From Ruegeria arenilitoris (GTDB lineage: Bacteria > Pseudomonadota > Alphaproteobacteria > Rhodobacterales > Rhodobacteraceae), in the NCBI RefSeq assembly GCF_013032445.1, contig NZ_WQCA01000008.1, forward strand, positions 124,001 through 188,000: a DNA stretch of 64,000 bases, written 5' to 3'. Shown here piece after piece: positions 29,978 to 38,847 of this stretch. Every line of letters begins with the position of its first letter. Position 1 is the stretch's first letter. A program made the translations under genes and the position numbers. The notes under the pieces were generated by a model. That model saw only the letters and a list, made by a program, of their open reading frames with translations. It searched no databases and had not been told where the DNA came from.

Positions 29978-30856
29978 CTAATTTGCGCCCTGTTTGCTTA
30001 AGATTAGCGTCGTCCACTCACCAATTTCGTCTCTTTTGACCAAATTGAATTCATTCTGAGAATAAACCGAGACCACATCGTCGGCTTGTTCATTGAGGAT
30101 TCCCGACAGGATCGCATACCCACCATCCCGCAGATTCGCGGCGATTTCAGGAGACAAAGCCACCAGCGGACCTTTTAGGATATTGGCAAAAACCAGGTCA
30201 TAAGGAGCGTGCGACTGCAAGTCCGGGTGGTCGAACCCGGCGGCCTCGACGCAAACCACCTGTCCGGACATGCCGTTAGCCTTCAAATTGGCCTCGGCTA
30301 CGTCCACCGCAACCTGATCGATGTCGCTGGCGATGATATCACCATCCCAAATCCGCGCGGCGGCCATTGCAAGCACGGCGGTACCGCAACCGATATCGGC
30401 CACTTTGGTCGCTGCAAACCCGTCATCCAACAGATGATCCAGTGCCTTGAGGCAGCCCAGCGTTGTACCGTGGTGACCAGTGCCAAAGGCCATCGCGGCC
30501 TCAATCAGCAGCGGGATACGCCCCTCAGGCAGCTTGTCTGCGTCGTGGCTGCCATAAACAAAGAACCGCCCGGCCTCGACCGGGGCCAGTTCACGGCGCA
30601 CATGGGCCACCCAATCGGTTTCCGGCAATTCCGAGACGACAAACGGCTTGGCCTCGAACGCGACCGACAGAACCGCCAGAGCGGTTTCGTCGGGCGCTTC
30701 GGTGAAATAGCCGCCAACCTCCCACAGGCCCGAGCCGTCCTCGACCTCGAACACGCCGACGCCGGTGGGTTCCGGGTCAAGGCGCTCCATAGCTTCGCCC
30801 AGACCTTCGGCGGCCTTCTTGCCGGTCAAAGTCGTCAGCGCGGTAAATGTGGGCAT
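29978..30856 (-). CDS. prmA: Ribosomal protein L11 methyltransferase PrmA
   Basis: PrmA trimethylates ribosomal protein L11 using S-adenosylmethionine. The 292-residue protein has an N-terminal substrate-recognition domain, then the methyltransferase domain with motif I VADIGCGTAVLAMAAA (about 155-170), the aspartate in IIASDID and the NPPF-like motif replaced by VFANILKGPL, as in PrmA. The SD sequence CAGGAGG lies next to a perfect inverted repeat at 30866-30883. Confidence 0.93.
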   Translation of the reverse strand: MPTFTALTTLTGKKAAEGLGEAMERLDPEPTGVGVFEVEDGSGLWEVGGYFTEAPDETALAVLSVAFEAKPFVVSELPETDWVAHVRRELAPVEAGRFFVYGSHDADKLPEGRIPLLIEAAMAFGTGHHGTTLGCLKALDHLLDDGFAATKVADIGCGTAVLAMAAARIWDGDIIASDIDQVAVDVAEANLKANGMSGQVVCVEAAGFDHPDLQSHAPYDLVFANILKGPLVALSPEIAANLRDGGYAILSGILNEQADDVVSVYSQNEFNLVKRDEIGEWTTLILSKQGAN

Positions 30857-30865
30857 GGGGGCCTC

Positions 30866-30883
30866 CTGTCTCAGTTGAGACAG
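30866..30883 (-). promoter_or_regulatory. Perfect inverted repeat just upstream of the prmA ribosome site
   Basis: CTGTCTCA GT TGAGACAG, 8-base arms with a 2-base centre, next to the GGAGG of prmA and about 10 bases from its ATG. It may act as an operator or as an mRNA hairpin that exposes the SD sequence. It falls in the 66-base gap to the MFS gene. Confidence 0.4.
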
Positions 30884-30922
30884 CGCCTAGGGCCACAAGT
30901 GGGCAAGGTCAAGCGTTGGCAC

Positions 30923-32155
30923 CTATTCCGCAGGGGCCGGGGCGTATTTCGACAGAATGGTTTCATTGCCCGGCTCGGGGTGGCGCGGGATCAGCAGCGA
31001 CAGGGCAAGCGACACCAGTGCCATTGCGGCGGCCAGACCAAAGACCGCGCCGGGTGATACCACCCAGAGCAAGCCCAACAGCGCGGGTAGAAACACGGCC
31101 GCGATGTGGTTGATGGTAAAGGCCACTGCTGCGGTTGGCGCGATATCGGCCGGGTCAGCGATTTTCTGGAAGTAGGTTTTCAGCGCCAGCGCCAAAGCAA
31201 ACAGCACGTGGTCAATCACGTAGAGTATCGCCGCCAGTAATACGCCCCAGCCGAACCAGTAGATGCCGCCATATGCTGCGAAGACTATCGCCAGCCCAGC
31301 GTATTCGAAGATCAGCGTGCGCCGCTCACCAAACATCGACACGGCTTTGCCCAGCATCGGGGCTGCTGCCATGTTGATCACAAGGTTGATCAGATACAGG
31401 CTGGTCAGCTCATGCACTTCAAAGCCGAACTTCTCGACCATCATGAAACCCGCAAAGACGACGAAAATCTGCCGCCGGGCACCGGCCATGAATTGCAGCG
31501 CGTAATACAGCCAATACCGTTTGCGCAGGACCAGCTTTTTGGTCTGCGGCGTGGGCGCATCGAATTGGGGATATGCAAACAGACAGAACAGCGCCAGCAG
31601 TGCCGTCACCCCGCCTGCGGCCATGAACACGAAATTGTAGGACAGATCCAGCCGATCCCAGGTCAGCACGATTAGCCCATAAACCACCGCAGTGGACGCC
31701 GAGCCTATTGCTACCAGCCAGCCCAGCACCTGTGGCGCACGGTCCTTGGGCAGCCATTGAAGTTGCAGCGACTGGTTTACCGTTTCGTAGTAGTGAAATC
31801 CAATCGAACTGAACAAGGTCACGAACAGCAACCCGCCCAGACTGGGGAACCACGCCGTCACCGCCGTGGCCACACCCAGCATCATCAGCGAGATCATCGC
31901 CAGAACCTGTTCGCGCACGAAGATGATCACTGCGATCACACCGACAGCCAGAAAACCAGGAATCTCGCGCACCGTGTGCAGCAGACCGATATCCGCCCCG
32001 TCGAAATTGGCCACTTCGATGACGAAGTTATTGAGCAGCGCGCTCCAGGCGTTGAAGGCGATAGGCATGGTCAGCGCCATCACGAACAAGAGCGTGATGG
32101 GACGACGCCAGAAAGGCAGGCTCTGCGCCTCGGAAAGCGGCATGGGTTTCAGCAT
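30923..32155 (-). CDS. Major facilitator superfamily transporter
   Basis: A 410-residue polytopic membrane protein with about 12 hydrophobic helices. It starts MLKPMPLSEAQSLPFWRR and continues with long helices such as ITLLFVMALTMPIAFNAWSAL. No family-specific substrate motif is visible, so the substrate is unknown. It is encoded 66 bases upstream of prmA on the minus strand. The 79-base gap to priA holds the hairpin at 32217-32234. Confidence 0.85.
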   Translation of the reverse strand: MLKPMPLSEAQSLPFWRRPITLLFVMALTMPIAFNAWSALLNNFVIEVANFDGADIGLLHTVREIPGFLAVGVIAVIIFVREQVLAMISLMMLGVATAVTAWFPSLGGLLFVTLFSSIGFHYYETVNQSLQLQWLPKDRAPQVLGWLVAIGSASTAVVYGLIVLTWDRLDLSYNFVFMAAGGVTALLALFCLFAYPQFDAPTPQTKKLVLRKRYWLYYALQFMAGARRQIFVVFAGFMMVEKFGFEVHELTSLYLINLVINMAAAPMLGKAVSMFGERRTLIFEYAGLAIVFAAYGGIYWFGWGVLLAAILYVIDHVLFALALALKTYFQKIADPADIAPTAAVAFTINHIAAVFLPALLGLLWVVSPGAVFGLAAAMALVSLALSLLIPRHPEPGNETILSKYAPAPAE

Positions 32156-32216
32156 GGGACTCCCTCTACGCCCATTTTTGCGGTTTGGCGAGAGGCAAGG
32201 ACGCGGTGCACATTAG

Positions 32217-32234
32217 CCCTGCGCTGACGCAGGG
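32217..32234 (-). terminator. Hairpin at the end of priA
   Basis: CCCTGCG / CGCAGGG with a 4-base loop immediately after the priA stop. It has no T-run, so intrinsic termination is only possible. Confidence 0.45.
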
Positions 32235-34430
32235 TCAGTAAAAGTTCTGCGGATCGATATCGACGGTCAGGCGGATATCCCCTTTCAGGCGCAGAGGAGC
32301 GATCCAGCGGGCGATAGCATCCTGAATGGGCGCGCCCTTGGGGGCCTTGACCAGCAGACGCACGCGGTGACGTCCCCGGATACGCGCAATTGGTGCCGGG
32401 GCGGGACCGAAGACCTGCGCACCGATATCCCGCAAAGGCGCATCGTTTCGGGCCATGGCATTGCCGATATCGAAAACCGGCCCGACCTCTGGCCCCGACA
32501 GCACGATCCCGGCCATGCGCCCATAGGGCGGCACTCCGGCGGCCTGCCGCCCAGCAGCCTCGGCCTTCCAGAACCCCTCTTCATCGCCCGACAGAATGGC
32601 CAGGATCACCGGGTGTTCCGGCTGAAAGGTCTGTAACAGCGCTTGCCCCGGCTTGTCCGCCCGACCCGCTCGGCCCGCGACCTGACGCATCAATTGAAAC
32701 GTCCGCTCAGCAGCCCGCAGGTCGGCGCCGTGCAGGCTGAGATCGGCGTCGATCACCCCCACCAAAGTCAGCTTGGGGAAGTTATGCCCTTTGGCCACCA
32801 GTTGCGTGCCGATGACAATATCCGCGTCACCCTCGGCTATCTCTTCGATCTTGGCCTTCAGTGCCCGCGCCGAACCAAACAGATCGGAACTGAGCATCGC
32901 AATCTTCGCCTCGGGGAATGTCGCCTCGGCCTCCTCCGCCAGACGTTCGATCCCCGGCCCGACAGGCGCCAACTTGCCCTCGACCCCGCAAGACGGGCAA
33001 GCCTCGGGCATTGGCTTGGTCTCACCGCATTGGTGGCACATCAGGCGTTTCAGGAACCGGTGTTCAACCATCCGCGCATCGCAATGGTCACACGCTATCT
33101 GTTCACCACAGGCCCGGCACAAAGTCACTGGCGCATAACCGCGGCGGTTGATGAACAAGAGCGACTGTTCGCCCCGTTCGATCCGCTGCCGCACTGCCTG
33201 ACGCAGAGACGGAGAAATCCACGTTCCCGGCTGCATCTGCTCGGCCCGCATATCGATCGGCTTCATCTCGGGCAGCACGGCCGCCCCAAACCGCGACGTC
33301 AGGTCGAGGCGTTCATACTTGCCCGCCTCGGCATTTGCCCAGCTTTCCAGCGAGGGTGTCGCGCTGGCAAGTACCACCCGCGCGCCACAAATGGCCGAGC
33401 GCAGAACCGCCATGTCGCGGGCGCTGTAATGCACGCCGTCCTCTTGTTTGTAGGAGGTGTCATGTTCCTCATCGACCACGACCAGCCCCAGATCGCGGAA
33501 CGGAAGGAACAGCGCTGACCGCGCGCCCACGACCAACTGCGCATCCCCTTGCCCGACCATCCGCCAAACCCGGCGGCGTTCCGTCATGGTTGCACCGGAA
33601 TGCCACTCGGCGGGACGCGCTCCAAACCGCGCCTCGACACGCGTCAGGAATTCGGCTGTCAGCGCGATCTCGGGCAATAACACCAACGCCTGCCGCCCCA
33701 TCCGCAGCGCCTCGGCCACCGCTTCCAGATAAACCTCGGTCTTGCCCGATCCGGTCACACCTTTCAGCAATGTGGTGCCGTAATCACCGGTGCGCTGACC
33801 AGCCTGCAACTTGGCAACTGCAGCCGCCTGATCCTCGGTCAGTTCTTTTCCCGGCAGGTCAGGGTCCAGATGCGGATAGGGCAGATCGCGAGGGCTGTCC
33901 TCTTCGCGCACAGCGCCCTGTTTCACCAGCCCCTTCACAACCGACGAGGTCACGCCTGCCTGCTCGGCCAACTCTTTCAACGTAAAGGCCAGCCCACCAT
34001 AATCCCGTAGCACCTCCAGCACGCGCGTCCGCGCATCGGTCATCCGATCCGGCTCACCATCGCCAAGGCGGTATATCTTGCGCATCGACGGCGGATCACC
34101 CAGCCCGGGCGCGCGCGTCGCCAACCGCAACATCGCAGGCATCGGGGTCAGCGTGTAATCAGCGACACGGCCCAAAAACACCCGCATCTCCTCACGCATC
34201 GGCGCGACCTCAAGCACGCGGATCACTGACCGTGCCTTGGCCAAGTCAAAGCCGCCCTGCCCCGGCCCCCACACCACACCCAAAACCTTGCGCGGCCCCA
34301 AAGGCACCTCGACAAACGCACCCAGAAAACACCCGCCCTCGGGCGCCTTGTAATCCAGCGTCCGGTCCAGCGGCTGCGTGGTCAGCACTGCCACCAACTC
34401 ACCGTGGTCGAAATACTCCTGAGTGCTCAC
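32235..34430 (-). CDS. priA: Primosomal protein N' (replication restart helicase PriA)
   Basis: A 731-residue protein starting with GTG at 34430 (MSTQEYFDHGELVAVL). An ATG 26 codons further upstream is rejected because it adds a non-family leader. It has an N-terminal DNA-binding region, the helicase core with Walker A GVTGSGKT at 224-231 and the DEEH box, and eight cysteines in a zinc region (CRACGEQIACDHC, then CHQCGETKPMPEACPSCG). The length equals the family norm. It restarts collapsed replication forks. Its start faces fsa, the usual alphaproteobacterial arrangement. Confidence 0.96.
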   Translation of the reverse strand: MSTQEYFDHGELVAVLTTQPLDRTLDYKAPEGGCFLGAFVEVPLGPRKVLGVVWGPGQGGFDLAKARSVIRVLEVAPMREEMRVFLGRVADYTLTPMPAMLRLATRAPGLGDPPSMRKIYRLGDGEPDRMTDARTRVLEVLRDYGGLAFTLKELAEQAGVTSSVVKGLVKQGAVREEDSPRDLPYPHLDPDLPGKELTEDQAAAVAKLQAGQRTGDYGTTLLKGVTGSGKTEVYLEAVAEALRMGRQALVLLPEIALTAEFLTRVEARFGARPAEWHSGATMTERRRVWRMVGQGDAQLVVGARSALFLPFRDLGLVVVDEEHDTSYKQEDGVHYSARDMAVLRSAICGARVVLASATPSLESWANAEAGKYERLDLTSRFGAAVLPEMKPIDMRAEQMQPGTWISPSLRQAVRQRIERGEQSLLFINRRGYAPVTLCRACGEQIACDHCDARMVEHRFLKRLMCHQCGETKPMPEACPSCGVEGKLAPVGPGIERLAEEAEATFPEAKIAMLSSDLFGSARALKAKIEEIAEGDADIVIGTQLVAKGHNFPKLTLVGVIDADLSLHGADLRAAERTFQLMRQVAGRAGRADKPGQALLQTFQPEHPVILAILSGDEEGFWKAEAAGRQAAGVPPYGRMAGIVLSGPEVGPVFDIGNAMARNDAPLRDIGAQVFGPAPAPIARIRGRHRVRLLVKAPKGAPIQDAIARWIAPLRLKGDIRLTVDIDPQNFY

Positions 34431-34520
34431 CGCATATCCTTGGGCCGGGGGGTTTAAGCATGGGTCTCTTTGAGGTAAAGGCATCCGCGACCAAGGCCAA
34501 CCCATCAAAGGACTGCCCTC

Positions 34521-35174
34521 ATGAAATTCTTCGTAGACACCGCCGAGATCGACGCCATCGCCGAACTGAACGATCTCGGCATGGTGGACGGCGTGACCAC
34601 CAACCCCTCGCTGATCCTGAAATCGGGCCGCGACATTCTGGAAGTGACCAAAGAGATCTGTGATCTGGTCGACGGCCCCGTGTCAGCCGAGGTCGTCGCC
34701 ACCGAGGCTGACGACATGATCGCCGAAGGCCGCAAGCTGGCCAAGATCGCGCCGAACATCGCGGTTAAAGTGCCACTGACTTGGGCCGGCCTCAAAACCT
34801 GCAAAACACTCAGTGACGAAGGCCAAATGGTAAACGTAACCCTGTGCTTCTCGGCCAATCAGGCGCTTTTGGCTGCCAAAGCGGGCGCAACCTTCATCTC
34901 ACCCTTTATTGGCCGTCTGGACGACATCAACCTCGACGGCATGGACCTGATCGCGGATATCCGTCAGATCTACGACAACTACGGGTTCGAAACCGAAATC
35001 CTCGCCGCTTCGATCCGCACCGTGAACCACGTGACCGACAGCGCCCGCATCGGTGCCGATGTAATCACCGCGCCTCCGGGAGTGATCAAGAAACTGGCCG
35101 ACCACCCGCTGACCGACAAAGGCCTTGAGACCTTCCTGGCCGACTGGGCCAAGACCGGTCAGAAAATCCTCTGA
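34521..35174 (+). CDS. fsa: Fructose-6-phosphate aldolase / transaldolase family (small)
   Basis: A 217-residue protein of the small transaldolase (TalC/FSA) family, with Schiff-base Lys83 in AVKVPLT and [13 protein letters not shown] at the N-terminus. It catalyses either aldol exchange in the pentose-phosphate pathway or reversible cleavage of fructose 6-phosphate. The sequence does not separate these activities for certain. It stands alone downstream of the priA promoter region. GC-rich hairpins follow its stop. Confidence 0.93.
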   Translation: MKFFVDTAEIDAIAELNDLGMVDGVTTNPSLILKSGRDILEVTKEICDLVDGPVSAEVVATEADDMIAEGRKLAKIAPNIAVKVPLTWAGLKTCKTLSDEGQMVNVTLCFSANQALLAAKAGATFISPFIGRLDDINLDGMDLIADIRQIYDNYGFETEILAASIRTVNHVTDSARIGADVITAPPGVIKKLADHPLTDKGLETFLADWAKTGQKIL

Positions 35175-35188
35175 TCTTATACCCGACC

Positions 35189-35212
35189 GCGCGGCGCCGT
35201 CAGGCGCCGCGC
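35189..35212 (+). terminator. Perfect GC-rich hairpin after fsa
   Basis: GCGCGGCGCC GTCA GGCGCCGCGC: 10-base arms with a 4-base loop, 15 bases past the fsa stop. No T-run follows, so it may be a structure-only or rho-assisted terminator. Confidence 0.55.
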
Positions 35213-35221
35213 CCGGCCTAA

Positions 35222-35255
35222 CTGCAAAACCTGATCTTGGATCAGGATGTTGCAG
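35222..35255 (+). repeat. Second hairpin in the fsa-DUF484 gap
   Basis: An inner 7-base inverted repeat (CCTGATC / GATCAGG, 3-base loop) is extended by an outer CTGCAA / TTGCAG pair. It sits 10 bases after the first hairpin. The remaining gap to 35371 holds only the upstream region of the next gene. Confidence 0.45.
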
Positions 35256-35370
35256 GCTGGAGCCTTTCCGACACATCCCCACATGAAATCCACTTTTACC
35301 TGCATTTTTCCCAAGGCAATTGTCGCATTCCGTGTTATAAGCCCGCCAACAAAAAAAGACCGGACGGGAC

Positions 35371-36078
35371 ATGAGCAGCAACACCAAACTCAAGGATAAT
35401 CTCCGCGCCGCGATTCTGGCCGAACCAGACGCAGTGCTGGATGACAAGGATCTGATGCAGGCGCTGGTGGCCGCCAACGAACAGGCGCGCGGTGACAATG
35501 TCATCGACCTGCGCGGCATCGCAATGCAACGGCTTGAGGCCCGGCTGGACCGGCTCGAGGATACGCACCGCTCGGTCATCGCAGCGGCCTATGAAAATCT
35601 CGCTGGCACCAATCAGGTGCACCGTGCCATTCTTGGCTTGCTGGAACCCGTGGAATTCGAGGATTTCCTACGCACGCTCGGCAATGAAATTACCGATATC
35701 CTGCGGGTGGACCACATCACACTGGTTCTGGAAACCACTGTCCGTCAGGAAGACCCGGCCATCGAAAATCTGGGCGGTGTTCTCACCGTGGTCGAGCCAG
35801 GGGCCATCGATGCCTATCTCAGTCAGGATCGTGGTGGTCCGGCCCGGCAAGTTGTCCTGCGCCCGATTGCACAGGCCAATCCCCGGATTTTCGGCGCCAA
35901 GGCCAACCAGTTCCGCTCTGAGGCCTGCCTGAGGCTGAACCTGGGTGAAGGCCGCCTGCCCGGCATGATCGTCATGGGCGCCAAGGACGCAAACCACTTC
36001 ACCCCGCAACTGGGCACCGATCTTCTGTCCTTCTTCGCTGGCGTGTTCGAACGCTCGATGCGCCACTGGCTGTCGTGA
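35371..36078 (+). CDS. DUF484 family protein
   Basis: A 235-residue cytosolic protein. The N-terminal helical region (EPDAVLDDKDLMQALVAANEQ) is followed by a GAF-like DUF484 domain. The gene is regularly placed directly upstream of xerC in alphaproteobacteria, and here its stop overlaps the xerC GTG start by four bases. Its biochemical role is unknown. The synteny suggests a link with chromosome dimer resolution. Confidence 0.9.
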   Translation: MSSNTKLKDNLRAAILAEPDAVLDDKDLMQALVAANEQARGDNVIDLRGIAMQRLEARLDRLEDTHRSVIAAAYENLAGTNQVHRAILGLLEPVEFEDFLRTLGNEITDILRVDHITLVLETTVRQEDPAIENLGGVLTVVEPGAIDAYLSQDRGGPARQVVLRPIAQANPRIFGAKANQFRSEACLRLNLGEGRLPGMIVMGAKDANHFTPQLGTDLLSFFAGVFERSMRHWLS

Positions 36079-36995
36079 ACCTGATCTCCCCAGCCTGCCG
36101 CGATGCGCTACAGCATTGGCTGGACAGTTTGGGGGCGCTGGCCGGACGGTCCGAGAACACGAAAACCGCCTATCGCGGGGATGTCACCGATTTCCTGTCG
36201 TTTATGACCCTGCACCACAGCGAACGTCAGGGGCTGGCGGCGCTGGCGCGGATCACCGTGTCCGACATGCGTGCGTGGATGGCGGACCAACGCGCCTCGG
36301 GTGTCGGTGCGCGGTCACTTGCGCGCAAACTCTCAGCGGTCAAAAGCTTCTACCGCTGGCTGGCCGAGCGTGAGGGGTTCGAACCCACCGCCGTTCTGTC
36401 CACCCGCGCACCCAAATTCACCAAGAAGCTGCCCCGCCCACTGGCCGAAGACGCCGCCCGCGCCATGATCGAAACGGTCGAACTGCAATCGACCAACGAT
36501 TGGGTCTCGGCCCGTGACGTGGCCGTGGTCACGCTGCTTTACGGCTGCGGATTGCGGATCTCTGAGGCGCTCTCACTGACCGGCGCCGATGCCCCCCTGC
36601 CCGAGACCCTGCGAATCGTCGGCAAAGGTAACAAAGAACGGATCGTGCCGGTCCTGCCTGCCGCCCGCGCAGCAGTGGATCACTACCTTCAGCTATGCCC
36701 GCACCCGCAAGACAAGGACAAGGCGCTGTTCCGCGGCGTACGTGGCGGGCCGCTGAACCCGCGGGCCATTCAGGGGGTGATGGCCAAGGCGCGGATGCAA
36801 CTTGGCCTGCCTGCGACGGCCACGCCGCACGCCCTTCGGCACAGCTTTGCGACCCATCTTCTGTCCGCCGGCGGCGACCTGCGCGCCATTCAGGAACTGC
36901 TGGGCCACGCGTCGCTCTCGACCACCCAAACCTATACAGCCGTCGATACGGCAAGGTTGATGGAAGTCTACAACCGCTCCCACCCCAAAGCGTGA
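36075..36995 (+). CDS. xerC: Tyrosine recombinase XerC
   Basis: A 306-residue tyrosine recombinase that with XerD resolves chromosome dimers at dif. It starts with GTG at 36075. The catalytic residues are all present: Arg161, Lys184, His252, Arg255, His278 and the nucleophile Tyr287 in TTQTYTAV. The N-terminal core-binding domain spans about 1-110. I did not find a dif-like site in the window. Transcription is coupled to DUF484. Confidence 0.95.
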   Translation: MNLISPACRDALQHWLDSLGALAGRSENTKTAYRGDVTDFLSFMTLHHSERQGLAALARITVSDMRAWMADQRASGVGARSLARKLSAVKSFYRWLAEREGFEPTAVLSTRAPKFTKKLPRPLAEDAARAMIETVELQSTNDWVSARDVAVVTLLYGCGLRISEALSLTGADAPLPETLRIVGKGNKERIVPVLPAARAAVDHYLQLCPHPQDKDKALFRGVRGGPLNPRAIQGVMAKARMQLGLPATATPHALRHSFATHLLSAGGDLRAIQELLGHASLSTTQTYTAVDTARLMEVYNRSHPKA

Positions 36996-37078
36996 TGTCT
37001 TGGCATCGTGGCGTCAGCCATTCATCTTAACCCGGCTTTTGGTTTGCATCTGGCGAACGCATCAGTCATGACACCTGC

Positions 37079-37792
37079 ATGACCCTTAGATTCAAAGCGC
37101 TTTTCGTCCATCTGTTCACCGCCACCGGCGCCGTTTTCGCGATGCTGGCCATGCTGGCCGCTGTCGAAGAGAAATGGAGCCTGATGTATCTGTGGCTGGT
37201 GGTCTCGTTCATCGTGGACGGTATCGACGGCCCTCTGGCCCGCCACTACCACGTCAAGAAGAACGCGCCTGAATTTGATGGCGTGCTGCTGGATCTAATC
37301 ATCGACTACCTGACCTATGTGTTCATCCCAGCCTATGCGTTGTTCAAATCCGGGTTGATGGACGGGTGGACCGGCTGGTTTGCGATCATCGTCATCACAT
37401 TTGCAAGCGCCATGTATTTCGCAGATACGCGCATGAAAACAAAGGACAACTCCTTTTCCGGCTTTCCCGGCTGCTGGAACATGTTCGTCATCGTGATCTT
37501 CGCGCTGGAGCCCAATTTTTGGGTCATCCTGCTGCTGGTGTCGCTGCTGTCACTGGCGATGTTCTTGCCGCTGAAGTTCATCCACCCGGTCCGAACCGAG
37601 CGCTGGCGTACCGTATCATTGCCCATGGCCTTTGCCTGGACCTTTTTTGCTGGCTGGGCCGCTTGGGTCGATTTCCATCCCGAAAGCTGGGCGCATTGGG
37701 GTCTGGTGATCACCAGCCTTTATCTGGTTTCGGCGGGGATTGCGCAGCAGATCATACCGCAGCGCAAAAGCGCGGATTACAGGACTTCCTGA
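37079..37792 (+). CDS. pcs: Phosphatidylcholine synthase
   Basis: Pcs condenses CDP-diacylglycerol with choline to make phosphatidylcholine in the inner membrane. The 237-residue protein has seven to eight hydrophobic segments. The CDP-alcohol phosphotransferase motif is the wider Pcs form DG-x2-AR-x12-G-x3-D-x3-D (DGPLAR..., then G, D, D at the expected spacings). The start ATG at 37079 fits. Its 3' end overlaps the convergent GreA-like gene by 16 bases. Confidence 0.94.
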   Translation: MTLRFKALFVHLFTATGAVFAMLAMLAAVEEKWSLMYLWLVVSFIVDGIDGPLARHYHVKKNAPEFDGVLLDLIIDYLTYVFIPAYALFKSGLMDGWTGWFAIIVITFASAMYFADTRMKTKDNSFSGFPGCWNMFVIVIFALEPNFWVILLLVSLLSLAMFLPLKFIHPVRTERWRTVSLPMAFAWTFFAGWAAWVDFHPESWAHWGLVITSLYLVSAGIAQQIIPQRKSADYRTS

Positions 37793-38244
37793 ACCTCGAA
37801 CTCGGTGCCGTTATGGGTAAAGACGTCACCCTCTTGCAGGCCGACCATCGACAGGTAGATCGGGCTTTGGGTTGAGATCCCCATGTAGGTCTTGCCGTCC
37901 ACATCAAACCGCGTGGTCGAGACGCAGACCACAAAGCGGCGGTTGTTGAATTTGACCACCGCGCCGGGCTGCACCGTATCCGTCACACTGAAATCAGTAT
38001 TTTCGATCACGTCGATCTTGGCGTGATGGGCGTGGACCGGGGCATCAAAGGCCGCTGCAAGATCCGCGTTCTCGCGCGAGGCCGCGATGTCGTCCTTGTC
38101 GTGCCCTTCCCGGTCATCCAGCTGGGAATCCTTCAGAAAGGCATCATAATGCGCCTGGGCGGTGGCCAGCTCCTGCTCCTCCAGTGACATCAATCTGTCA
38201 ATAATAGCCTTTTTGCGGGTGGCCGTATCTGTTTGGGCGGTCAT
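37777..38244 (-). CDS. GreA/GreB-like protein (C-terminal FKBP-type domain)
   Basis: A 155-residue protein. The C-terminal part (about 95-155: PGAVVKFNNRRFVVCVSTT... STQSPIYLSMVGLQEGD) resembles the GreA/GreB C-terminal domain that binds RNA polymerase. The N-terminal part (about 1-75) is a charged helix-rich region, plausibly the coiled coil. It is shorter than classical GreA or differs in its N-terminus. It is probably a secondary-channel regulator of transcription, not the housekeeping GreA. Confidence 0.75.
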   Translation of the reverse strand: MTAQTDTATRKKAIIDRLMSLEEQELATAQAHYDAFLKDSQLDDREGHDKDDIAASRENADLAAAFDAPVHAHHAKIDVIENTDFSVTDTVQPGAVVKFNNRRFVVCVSTTRFDVDGKTYMGISTQSPIYLSMVGLQEGDVFTHNGTEFEVQEVL

Positions 38245-38320
38245 GCAATGCGGTCCTTTGAATTCTCTGTCTGATACAAGTTGGGCCTCAAACCGCCGGA
38301 TTGCAACAGAATTCCGACCG

Positions 38321-38776
38321 TCAAATCAGCAGGCCTGCCGCTCGTTCGTGGCGCAACAGGGCCACCTTGGTCTCAACCCCTCCATCCCCGGAAAAACCGC
38401 CAAGACCGTTGGCCGCAAGCACCCGGTGACAGGGAATGATGACCGGGATCGGGTTTGCTCCGCAGGCTTGCCCCACGGGTTGTGGCGGCTGCCCCAGCTC
38501 TTTGGCGATATCACCATAGGTGCGGGTTTCGCCCAAAGGGATTGCGTACATCAGATCACAGACCTGCTGTTGAAACGTCGATCCTTGCACGCGGTAGGGC
38601 AGATCAAACCGCTCCAGCCGCCCCTGATCATAGGCCGCCAACTGCGCGGCGGCTTCCTGCAACAACGGCGTCTCAGGCCCTTGGTTCCGGCCATTCCACA
38701 CAAGGCGCGTGATGGCTCCGTCGGTCTCTTCGACACCAAGGCAACCAAACTGAGTTTCAACGGCGATCATCGGCAT
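38321..38776 (-). CDS. ogt: Methylated-DNA-[protein]-cysteine S-methyltransferase
   Basis: A 151-residue protein that removes alkyl groups from O6-alkylguanine onto its active cysteine in the IPCHRV motif (about residue 119), followed by LAANGLGGFSGDGG. The winged-helix DNA-binding part (IPLGETRTYGDIAKELGQPPQ) is present. The length fits a single-domain Ogt/MGMT-type enzyme. It is between the GreA-like gene and ileS, on the same strand. Confidence 0.94.
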   Translation of the reverse strand: MPMIAVETQFGCLGVEETDGAITRLVWNGRNQGPETPLLQEAAAQLAAYDQGRLERFDLPYRVQGSTFQQQVCDLMYAIPLGETRTYGDIAKELGQPPQPVGQACGANPIPVIIPCHRVLAANGLGGFSGDGGVETKVALLRHERAAGLLI

Positions 38777-38810
38777 GAGGGCAACGTTTCAGATCGCCCG
38801 TCCCGGCGCA

Positions 38811-38843
38811 ACGAAAAACCCCCGGCGGTTGGGCCGGGGGTTT
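38811..38843 (-). terminator. Rho-independent terminator of ileS
   Basis: Inverted repeat AAACCCCCGGC / GCCGGGGGTTT with a 6-base loop, directly after the ileS stop. The minus-strand tail is TTTTTCG. Confidence 0.85.
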
Positions 38844-38847
38844 GATC

